Shown one piece after another: positions 53,901 through 64,000 of a stretch of 64,000 nt of DNA (the first letter of the stretch is position 1; every line of letters starts with the position of its first letter). Location of the stretch: positions 1 to 64,000 of the forward strand of contig MU129009.1 in assembly GCA_014904985.1 (NCBI GenBank), given 5' to 3'. Under the pieces are notes generated by a model, which was given only the letters and a program-made list of their open reading frames with translations, did no database searches and had not been told where the DNA came from. A program made the translations under genes and the position numbers. This stretch comes from Hydnum rufescens UP504 (Eukaryota > Basidiomycota > Agaricomycetes > Cantharellales > Hydnaceae).

Positions 53901-56900
53901 GGTGGGCGAAACCGTCGTTTGCAGCATGAACCTCCCCGCTTGGAGTACCGTCCGCATGAAGAACCCGCCTCGGTCTTGATGTCATTCGATGGCCGCGCTG
54001 AAAAAGTGGACATTGGAGCAATGTGTGCCCTCGCTGCGAAGACACTTCGCAACCCGAACCGGCACTATCGAAATCATGCTTTCGACTTACTGAAGAATTC
54101 ACTTTCAGTATTGATAAGCAAGGTTTGTCCCACTAGATTAGTTGCACCCTTGATCTTAAATCATTGGCATCTTCTCAGGGTTCAGATGAAAGGCAGCGTG
54201 AAGGCAACTTTACGACTATCATCGATGGGCTTTTCGATGCCATCCATGTCCCAGAACTTATGCCCTTCGCCCACGAGTACGTACGAGACGTTTCGCGCCA
54301 TTTGTTTACCGCCGAACTGGGAAAGAATCTTGCGTCCTCCCTTTCGCGTCGTACACCATTCGCACCAATAGTTGGTCTTCACGTAGATGCGATCACCCGG
54401 TCACTTTTTGTTTCTGATCCCAAAGAGATTGAGAAAGCTCGCGACCTTGTCCGGGCTATTGTGGCTGATCTAGCTATCCTGTACAAGGACAAGAGCCTTC
54501 CAGAGGGTCAAGCCAAAGATGTCTCGTCGATTTTACACCTCCTTGCTTCGCGGTTTGTCGGCTTATGTTTTGAGGAATCTGTGACCCGCAAGATGGCCGG
54601 ATACCATGGCATCGTTATTTTTACTCACACGACCGAATTGGGTGTACAGTGGATCGACGACCGGGAACTAGATTTGATTAGGGCCCTGATGGGGATAATC
54701 AAGGACACTCCTATCGATACCACACGTAGTATGGCTGATGTCGCAGCCACCATGCATGACATCTTGCGAGCTTGCAATGGTCCACGGCCGTCAGGATCAA
54801 CCGCTGCAGAGTCTGACCCAGGTCCCGATGGTATTCAGCCCACCCCAAACCCCCAGCCCCGGACCAAGGTCGCATATCTTGTCGGAATCATGACAACGGA
54901 ATTATCGAGCGCCAATCCCGCAGTCCGGAAGACAGCACAATCGTGTATCGAACTTCTTTCCGAGTTGAGCGGAAAATCAGCATTTGAACTGATGCTCCCA
55001 CTTCGGGATCGGCTGCTAGGACCGATTTTCACTCGACCATTACGTGCGTTACCCCTACCGAATCAAATCGGGCACGTGGAGGCTGTGACATATGCACTCA
55101 ACATGCGGCCTCCCTTGCCGGAGATTACTGAGGAGCTTTGGCGAATGCTCAATGAAACACTCGCCGTAGCTGATGCTGATGACAGCAACCTTAACTCTCA
55201 AGGGCGGAACGCTCAGAGGCAGAATCTCGTGGTCATTGGAAAGCTCCGGGCTGCTTGCATCAAGTTGCTTACCGCCGCCATTCTGGCCACCGATTTCTTT
55301 TCGAGCCAGGCAGCCACCAGACCAAAGTTATTAATTGTTCCTACCACCAATCTTCTCTTTGTATCTGACTAATTGCACTTCAGGGTCATCTCAGTGTACT
55401 TCAAGTCACTGTACTTACTTTCACCAGAGGTCAAGGACGCTGCGTCGGAAGGCCTTAAAGTCGTCTTAACTTTTCAAAGTCGTTTGCCCAGAGACTTGCT
55501 ACATGGAGGACTGCGGCCAATCCTCGTGAATTTGGGTGACCCCCAACGCCTTACTATTCCGAATCTTGATTGTCTGGCGCGTTTGCTAGATCTCCTGGCC
55601 AGCCATTTCAAGGTGGAGATTGGACTTAAGCTAATTGACCATTATCGCCATCTTGCAGACGCCAAGATGTTCGCCGATTCCGCGAATGGCCCCCTAGCGG
55701 ACAACGAGGAGGTCACCAGGGTTGTGCGACTGGCTGATATATTCCACCGGCTACCTTATCCTAGTGCTGTCACGTTCCTCAAAGATTTTGCGAATGGCGT
55801 TGTGCAGTCGGAGGCTCATCTCCATTCTGCGACCCCTAGCCAATTCACCGAGCCGCTGGCGGCATTTCTTAACAAATATCCTGTGGAGGCAGTTGACTAT
55901 TTGTTCGAAAATATTAGCCAGCCCCGCCATGTCCGCACAATCAGGAACGTGCTGCTCTCGAAGTCTGCTCCCGAATTTCACGCGGAACTAGTCAAACAAA
56001 CGCCCCGATTTATCTCAACCTGCTTTCGCAATCCCGAACTCGTCATACATGGCCTATCAATCTGCTTAGATCTCGCAAAATTGGCACCCGAATGGTTCTC
56101 GAATCGGGACGATATCATTCAGACTCTCTTGGAAGTCTGGCGAGCAGAGCTCAAGTCAGAACCTGATCTGGGCTATCAGCTTCCAACCGTGCGCGTCCAT
56201 GCATCGTCCCTCCTCCTCTCTATATACAAGATCTGTTTGGAGCACCATCTTCGACTTGACATCCTGTTCAGCATCGTTGCAATATATACACAGCGTATTG
56301 CGATGGATCTGTCCTCTCTCACCCGCTTTCTTCATATCCATGTCGTGATGAACACGACCATCGCAGTCAAACGAGAGATTTTCATGCGTTTTTTAAGCTG
56401 GTTCGACGAAGCCTCACCACCCTACGATCAGATCACCCATTTTCTTCGAATTGTAATCAGTCCTATTCTCGTGGTCGCATACTCCAACCCTGCAGAATCC
56501 GACGGGCTGATGGATGCAGAAACGATCGAGTTGTTGCACACGAAGGTCTGGAAAGCTGTGCTAGGCGCCGGCTTTCCTGGGGGTGGCCCGGACGATGCCC
56601 TTACGATCGAGCTGATGCATATGTCAGGCCTCCTGATTCAGCATTGTCCGGACCTCATGCACGAGGCTCGCAAAGATGTGATGAAGTTTGCGTGGGCCTC
56701 GGTGCAATCCGACGACGCCGTGGTAAAGCAGACATCTAACCTGCTCATCGCCAGGTTCTTCAAAGCGTACGAGTCGCCGAGCAAACTCATCCTCAGAGTC
56801 TGGGCCGGATTATTGCGCCCTCAATCTCAGAATGAAGGGCGTCATCTCATACGTCAAGCTGTCGACATATTGGCACCGTCCCTCCCGAAACGCATTCAAC

Positions 56901-59900
56901 CTGATAGTATTCCTCCTAGTTGGGCTAAAGTCACTCGGAGATTTCTCTCCGAAGAGGGAAATAGTCTTAGCTCCTTGATCACAATATACCGTGTTATCAT
57001 GCGCCACTCGGAGCTATTCTTTCCCCATCGAGACCTCTTTGTTGGCCACATGGTTAACTCTCTTCCCAAACTTGGTCTCGGTCCAAGCGCCGGGCTCGAA
57101 ACTCGTATGATGACATTGGAGATCACAGAACATATTTTGCGTTGGGAACGGCAGAGGGTGAAGCAAAGCGAGACTTCTGAAACATCGATTTCCGAAAATT
57201 CGATGGAAGTAGAAACCCCGACACCCGCGTTGCCTGCCGATTCGTGGACAATGTCGCTTCAGCTGCGAGAGTCGTCTGTCACCTTTCTGGTCAGACTTGT
57301 GATGAGCGCGGGGACAGATGCACCCACTAAAGGAGCCATTGTCACGAAGGCCCTTCGTACTTTAAGGGAGCTCCTGAACCTCCCTGGGTGGTCAGACGTG
57401 ACGATCAAATCTCAGTTTTTCGACCGTGCGTTAGTGCAGGTACGCCGTTGATAATCTCGTTAAATGGCCCGTTGCTAATGCGCCCTGGCTTCGTCCCTAG
57501 ACCGAGATCACTGAGGAATCCTTGCCCCACACGATAAATGCGGTTCGGCTTCTTTCCATTTGTATCGAAGACAAACCATCGTCATGGTTTCTGCAGAATA
57601 TCCGACAACTCCGCCAGTGGCTGGAGAAATCTCTTAATCGTCCCGAGGTCGTTCTCCACGACCTCATCGTCCCCATCATGGAGAAAATGATATCCTCCTT
57701 GCCCTCACCGGCGATCGATGAGGAGCCTCAAGGAGATGTTCAGGACTTCATTTCCTTTGTCAATACGTTGATCAGCGAAGGTCTCCGCGCAGGAAATCAC
57801 CCGCAATTGATTCTCAGCATATGTTTGTTTGCAGTTCGCACGAACCCGAACGTCCTCGAGGAGTTTGCTGTGAACTTAATGAAAGTATTCACCAAACAAT
57901 GCAGGGACCACGTACATGCCATCCAAAACAAAACGTCTATCGAGCCCACGACCCGGCTTCTAAAGAGTACGCTGGAAATCTGTCGGGTTCAGGCCCCAGC
58001 ATCTCACGAAGCGAGGAAATCTCTTATCAATGGCCTCTTGTTGCTTGTGGACAAATCCACCGACACATCACTTTGTCGCGTAATATTGGACATGTGCAGA
58101 GAATGGGTGTTTATGCGGCGTGAAGCGGCTCCTACCATGCGGGAGAAGGCAAATGTGCTTCAAAAAATGACAAGCTTCGAGACTAAACGAGGAGACGAAA
58201 ATCTCTTTGTTGATTACCTCGGTCTCATATATGACATCTACAAAGAGCCCAGCTTGCATCGGACGGACCTCACGACAAGACTAGAGCCTGCCTTCCTGAT
58301 TGGATGCAGGTACAAAGACCCCGTCATTCGTTTGAAATTCACCGTGCTCTTTGACGAAAGCCTACCACGATCATTGAGCTCTCGATTGCAATATGTGCTG
58401 GGTTCCCAAAGCTGGGAATATGTTGCGGAGCACAATTGGATTGCTCAGGCTCTTGATCTCCTCTTAGGATGTGTGAACGAGAACGATGTTGCGGTTCCCG
58501 CAATATACGACACCCGCATGGATGAAGATGGTGCTGCACCGTTCGGCACTCGGGATGTCACCACTGGTGACATCGTTCGACCCTTGCGCCATCTTCTCCA
58601 CCTCGATTTGGATGCAACTCATCGAACTTGGACTTCCGTGTTCAGTGCAGTGTGGCGTGTCTTGTCAAGGAAAGAACAGACGGACGTTGCCCGTTCTTTG
58701 ATATTACTACTTGGAAAGGAGTATCATTCCAAGCAGGCAACTTTGCCACGAAATGTTGTCCAATCTCTGTTAGCGGGCGCCCTCGCTTGCAGACCACCCC
58801 TGGCCCTGCCTCCTTATGTGGTGAAATATCTCGGCAAGACATTCAATGCGTGGCATATTGCGCTTGAAATTCTTCAAAACTCCCTCAATCACATCCGCGA
58901 TGAGGAAGCTGTTAGAGATGCCACTCTAGATGCTCTTGCCGAGCTCTACGCCGAGTTATCAGAAGATGATATGTTTTATGGGCTGTGGCGGCGCCGAGCA
59001 TTGTATCCGGAGACGAACGTGGCCGTTTCTTTTGAACAGAATGGCCTATGGCCCGAAGCTCAGACAATGTACGAGTCTGCTCAATTCCGTGCCCGACAAG
59101 GTGGTACCCCCTTCAACGAATCCGAATATTGCATGTGGGAAGACCACTGGATTCTGTCGTCTCAAAAACTCCAACACTGGGATATCCTAACCGACCTAGC
59201 CAATCAGGAAGGAAACCACGACCTTCTCCTTGAGTGTGCCTGGAGACTGTCGGACTGGACCGCAGACCGTGAGACAATTCAACGTTCTATCCAGGCCGTA
59301 TCGGATGTCCCGACTCCCCGCCGTAGGGTATTCGAGGCCTTCACTCTACTCATAGGAGGGAACCCTACAGGCGATCGAGCAGATTTTATGCGTTTGCTGG
59401 AGGATACCATGCAGTTATCACTCCGCAAATGGGTTTCCTTACCCCCAATTATATCCATGGTCCACGTTCCTCTTCTTCAGCATTTCCAGCAGCTTGTTGA
59501 ACTACAAGAAGCCGCTCAAATATTCCATGCACTGGCGTTGACCAACGTGCAAAACCTTGAGAAACGGTCCACTGATCTTAAGGTGGTTCTTCAAGCATGG
59601 AGAGAGCGGTTGCCGAACCTTTGGGATGACATAAGCGTTTGGAGCGATCTCGTTTCGTGGCGCCAGCATGTCTTCTCGAACATCAATAGACATTTCCTCC
59701 CTCTCATTCAGCAACCTCCTTCTAACCAGGGCCTTACTGGTACATCCACTACCTCCGGGTATCGGGGCTATCATGAGACCGCCTGGATTATTAACCGTTT
59801 CGCGCATGTCGCCCGAAAGCATCACCTCTTGGAAGTGTGCCATAATAGTCTTGCCAAGATCTACACCCTCCCAAACATCGAGATCACCGAGGCGTTCCTT

Positions 59901-62900
59901 AAGCTCCGGGAACAAGCTCGCTGCCATTATCAAGTACCGAGCGAGTTACAGGCTGGGCTTGAAGTAATCAACAACACCAATTTGATGTACTTCTCACCGC
60001 CCCAGAAGGCGGAATTTTTCACCTTGAAGGGAATGTTCATTGCGAAGCTTGGTCACAACGAAGATGCCAATGCGGCGTTTGGACAGGCGGTGCAGATGGA
60101 TCTCAATATGCCTAAAGCCTGGGCAGAATGGGGTCGGTATAATGATCGTATGTTTAAAGAGTCGCCTACCGAAATGGCTCTTGCCGGCAACGCTGTCAGC
60201 TGCTATCTCCAAGCTGCAGGATTATATAAAAACTCCAAAACTCGACCCCTGCTCATTCGAATCCTGTGGTTCCTTAGCTTGGATGACTCGGCTGGTTCAA
60301 TCTCACGCGCTCTCGACCAATACAAGGGTGATATTGCGTTGTGGTATTGGATCACCCTAATACCTCAGCTTCTGTTGTCCTTATCGCACAGAGAGGCGCG
60401 ACATGCCCGCCGCATTCTGATGGAATTAGCGAAAACGCACCCACAGGCGAGTATTTTCCATTCCTTCCTAATATATATGCATCATTGTATTACTGACCTC
60501 CTTCAAGGCTTTATTCTTCCAGCTGCGCACTGTGAGGGAAGACTACGCGGCAGTACGAAAGCAAGCTTCCGCCGTGGCAGCAGTCGCTCGATCTGAATCT
60601 ACAACCCTTCCTGTTCCCGGCCCAGCCACAGCGCCTACTGATAACCACTCCGAACCATTACCTAGCTCTTCCCCCGATAACCCAAAGTCCGCAATCGAAG
60701 AGCCCAATACTGCTCCTGAACCCAAACCCACCCCAGAGGCATCGGCATCCACGCCACAGCACAGCACCCCTCACTCCCAGCCTAATCTGCCTCATCCAGA
60801 TACTAACATTCGTAGTATACGCCATCCCTGGGAGTATGTCGATGAAATAAGTGCGATACTGAAAACTGCATTCCCTCTTCTCGCTCCTACTCTTGAACAA
60901 ATGGTCGAACAAATCGGTGCACGATTCAAACCGACTCAAGAGGAAGAGATCTACCGTTTCATAAGCGCATTACTCACAGAAGCGATATATGTGCGTTCCC
61001 GCTCACTTGATAACCAATCGCCTTCTTACGTTTGATCCCCAGCAAACGGTCCAACGGAATGCGGTTCCAGGTGATGATGGTTCAGTTCCTGATATATGCG
61101 TGACAAATATTGCGCGACTTGCAGGAAGCCTTCCTTCAACTACTCGAGTAAATTATCTTTCAGTTCGACACTATGGCCGTTATTCACCTTCTCTTTAGGT
61201 GGCGTTCGAAGAAGACCTCGTGAAGAGCAAGCCCACGATGAAACAATACGTAGAGCGGCTACAAATTTGGCGCGACAGATACGAATTGCACCTTGAAATA
61301 CGGCCTCGGGTCCAACCATTAGATCTTATCAGTCATTGGCTAGTTGAGTTCCAACACTTGAAATATGACGAAGTTGAGGTCCCCGGGCAGTACTTGGAGG
61401 TACGATGCTCAATGTGTATTGCTTACCTTGTATCTCACGTCTTGCTTGTAGCACAAGGATACGTCCTCCAATTTCGTCAAGATCTCTCGATTTTCTTCTG
61501 TCTTTGAACTTTGTCGTGGAAACTCATTCTGTTTCCGACGAATTGCATTCCTTGGGCATGACGGCACGACGCACTCCTTTGCTGTCCAACTACCGTCTGC
61601 CCGAAGTTGTCGAAGGGAAGAACGTATTATGCAGATGTTTAGGATCTTCAATTCGTTAGCCACCATTTCTTGTCTTTTCTATTGTCCTTCACTAAGTTTA
61701 TATTTCACAGTGTTTTGTCACGTCGGAAAGAGAGCAGGAAACGAAATCTTACTTTCCATCTTCCTATAGCAGTCCCACTGACTCCTTCGTTACGGCTCTT
61801 GGAGAATGATTCATCATATGTCACCCTGCAGGACATTTATGATCAACATTGCCAAGCCGTAGGTATGGCCCGCGAAGAGCCAATCGTTATGTCCAGTCTG
61901 AAGGTGAAATCAATGATGGATCCTCGGAATCCGGTAGGGACGTTCTGTCGTGTATATTATGTCACAAACTGATTATTAGCAGCTCACCGGAGTGGAAATG
62001 CTCAATTTGAAAATGGAGTTGATCGACGAGATTGCCACCAAGATGGTTCCCCGAACGATCCTTGCCGATGTACGTGGGATTCCATTGCCCTTCTTCCACG
62101 TATTCCGCTGAGCCAACGCCTTAGTACATGTCTCGGACAATGGCTGGTCCAATGGAACTTTGGCTCATGAGAAAGCAATTTACTCTCCAAGTGGCCGCAG
62201 TGTCGTTCATGTCATATATTGTCAGTGGAGGGAATCGCGTTCCGTCGCGTCTCCATATATCCAGGTCATCCGGGCTCATCTATAGCTCGGAGCTCCTTCC
62301 TTGTACGTTTCCCCCCTCATGTTTTAAGCCCTCGAATGACCATGTTGCTTCGACACAGCTCTGGCGCAACAAGCCCCTATTCTGCAGTCTTCCGAAGCCG
62401 TGCCATTCCGATTTACACCCAATATGCAGCACTTTGTGACCCCGAACGGCATGGAGGGTCTCATGACCTCTGGTATCATGGCGATCGGACGCTGTTTGAC
62501 GGAACCTGAAGTAAGTCATTTCTCCCCCCTCCCCTCAGCTAGGAGGGGACTGATCGATGTTGCTTTACCGTAGTACGATCTTGAGCAACAACTTAGCCTC
62601 TTTTTGCGGGACGAAGTTCTCACATGGTATAACGTTCATAACAAGACCGCTTCAGCCGACATTGTCTTCCGTGGTCATGTCGCCCATAATGTGGATGCGG
62701 TTGTGAAGAAGGCCGAAGTCCTTGCGTGCAAATTCGAGCGGGAGAATGTGAGCTACGTGATGGAGCTGCCGAATCTGATGGGATGCACTTACATTTACAT
62801 TCGTTTGTTAGACTCACGCCAATTCGTCGGTATCTGCTTCGCAAGCAGTCTCCAATCTCATTTCAACGGCGACGAATCCTCAATGTCTCGCCAAGATGCC

Positions 62901-62925
62901 AGAGCAATGGTATCCATACTTCTAG
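50980..62925 (+). CDS. TRA1: Tra1/TRRAP, PIKK-like scaffold of SAGA and NuA4
   Basis: Very large nuclear scaffold that recruits the SAGA and NuA4 histone acetyltransferase complexes to activators; a pseudokinase of the PI3K-related family. Twenty-two exons join without a break to 3,579 residues, close to other fungal Tra1: 50980-51049, 51106-51266, 51322-51645, 51700-51837, 51918-52028, 52083-52211, 52264-52391, 52450-52853, 52918-54122, 54179-55326, 55384-57439, 57501-60446, 60508-60990, 61043-61147, 61199-61399, 61452-61654, 61711-61933, 61983-62069, 62125-62302, 62359-62510, 62574-62747, 62812-62925. HEAT-type helical repeats fill exons 1-11; the FAT region is in exon 12 (AEWGRYNDRMFKESP). 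The pseudokinase has GHDGTTHSFAVQLP and LSRRKESRKRNL, with SGGNRVPSRLHISRSSG where active kinases have GDRHxxN. FATC ends in AKMPEQWYPYF. Intron 12 is GC-AG. Start MPIPSPQSPEF. Confidence 0.96.
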
Positions 62926-63755
62926 GTTTTTAGTGCTCCTTAGGTTCTCGTCTTGCCTCAGCATCTTGTTTTTGTATGTATTATTGTACATTACAATGGA
63001 TTTCATCAGGAGTTCGCTCTTCTCCCACATGCATACAGTGATACCAGAAACGCTCCACATTTTTGGATTCTGACAGATTATTCCTCAAACGATCCTTTGT
63101 TGGCAGCAATTCCGCCAGTCAACCGGCGGCTAACATAAAGGGCCTTAAATTTCAGAGGTGGCTGATGGTGGTGGTCTCATCTGTTCGTGTTCTGTGCCAA
63201 AGCGCGATCAGGTAAATGATCCTTGTTGCAAGGCAGGAAAATCCAAAAAATTCAATCAGAAGGACGCAGGAGCTAAATGGCATTGCCATGCCTTGGCCCT
63301 GCGCCCCGATAGGACGATTTCACCGCGTCGTTCCACGATGCATACCTTCGGAGAATTCGCCGGTCTCGTGGGGGCAATCTCAGGGGAAGAATTGGAAAGT
63401 TGAGACGCCACATTACTTTTTCCAATTCGAACGTCTACTGAGTACTGAGATATCGCCCTATTATACTACGAGTACACCTCAACTGGAACGATTTCTTTCC
63501 CATTCTGCATTTGGTTCACATTCCATTTTAGCCACCTTGTATAACCAGATATCCCAGGACAATTCTGGCCAAGGGTGAACTTGGTGGTCTTCATAAATGG
63601 ACCACATTCTTTGCGGGATACTAATACGGTAAATATCATTATTTATGAGGACGCCCATATTGTACCTAGGAGGATGGAATATTGTATGAAGATGAGATGA
63701 TGATAGCATGGACTGATTCTGATACTTACGATATTTATTGCCTTTTAATGTCACA
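62926..63755. other. Convergent 3' region, no recognised gene
   Basis: Between the Tra1 stop and the bromodomain gene stop. Frames of 80-120 codons on either strand show no family resemblance. Confidence 0.45.
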
Positions 63756-64000
63756 TTAGTGCGCCCTAAACTTCTCTGTTGCCCTATGTTCACTAATCAG
63801 CTTCTCAGTCTCCGAAATCATCTGTAACAGGCGATCAACCCTTCTCCGTACGACGATAGCGATAATGGCCGCTCACCCCCTTCGCCATGTCATATGTTTC
63901 TGATCCAGGGAGATTATACATAACCGCATTGGCGAACATAAGGAAAATGGCACGCTCATATTCGGTCGTATTTGTGATTAAGCCCTGTCGAATGTTTTGC
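63756..64000 (-). CDS. Bromodomain-containing protein, 3' end only
   Basis: Partial: the gene runs off the right edge. Exons 64000-63877 and 63821-63756 encode the C-terminal half of a bromodomain, the acetyl-lysine-binding four-helix fold: NIRQGLITNTTEYERAIFLM, then FANAVMYN with the conserved Asn that contacts acetyl-lysine, PGSETYDMA, and the last helix ISETEKLISEHR, ending EKFRAH. The domain lies at the extreme C-terminus. The GLITNTTEYERAIFLMFANA style resembles Brd8/Bdc1-type NuA4 subunits more than BET proteins, but with about 63 residues this is a suggestion. It converges on TRA1. Confidence 0.8.

Overview
The window comes from a filamentous basidiomycete, most likely an agaricomycete. 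The evidence is the dense short introns (about 50-90 bp, nearly all GT-AG), the gene families on the right (RFX regulator, Ubc8-type E2, THOC5, G6PD, His4, transaldolase, PDH E1-beta, Tra1, a bromodomain protein), and decayed KDZ and Plavaka transposases on the left, both of which are abundant in mushroom-forming fungi. The genus cannot be read from the sequence.

Left part (1 to about 23.3 kb): A+T-richer, repeat-built DNA with no host gene I could recognise. A broken KDZ transposase (1-2437) is followed by about 0.9 kb of a 12-bp palindrome recurring every 21-22 bp. A matching inverted pair of terminal blocks lies near 4.54-4.74 kb and 20.14-20.33 kb, flanked by related TAGACATG/GTGTCTAA repeats. 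They appear to bound a very large element carrying the C-terminal half of a Plavaka-type transposase (18.08-19.6 kb). Inside it, 8.5-15.0 kb holds the most unusual structure in the window: about 14 copies of a roughly 275-285 bp module. Each module has a 24-32 bp palindrome (hairpin B), a strikingly constant 9-10 bp gap, a 5' splice-site-like GTRAGT, a second hairpin (A), a TACTAAY-like branch site and a TTCTAG acceptor. Modules face plus, then minus, then plus, and the last switch is centred on a 607-bp foldback whose ends are themselves B palindromes. Younger insertions (an 846-bp LTR-like element and a 670-bp AACCTGA-rich element) sit inside two of the presumed introns. Removing each insertion with one direct-repeat copy restores the standard 107-111 bp length. 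A second LTR-like insertion and a second AACCTGA foldback lie at 21.2 and 22.1 kb.

Right part (about 25.9-64 kb): normal gene-dense chromosome. In order: RFX transcription factor (-), Ubc8-like E2 (+), THOC5 (-), G6PD (+), His4 (+), a small putative tail-anchored protein (+), transaldolase (+), PDH E1-beta (-), Tra1 (+, 22 exons, 3,579 aa) and the 3' end of a bromodomain gene (-). G6PD and transaldolase (pentose phosphate pathway) flank His4, whose precursor PRPP comes from that pathway. Tra1 and the convergent bromodomain gene may both belong to the NuA4 acetyltransferase. G6PD, His4, transaldolase, PDH beta and Tra1 join into intact reading frames; RFX and THOC5 each carry one apparent single-base frameshift.

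All exon joins were made by eye from splice signals, reading frame and family resemblance. No alignment, structure prediction or expression data were available.
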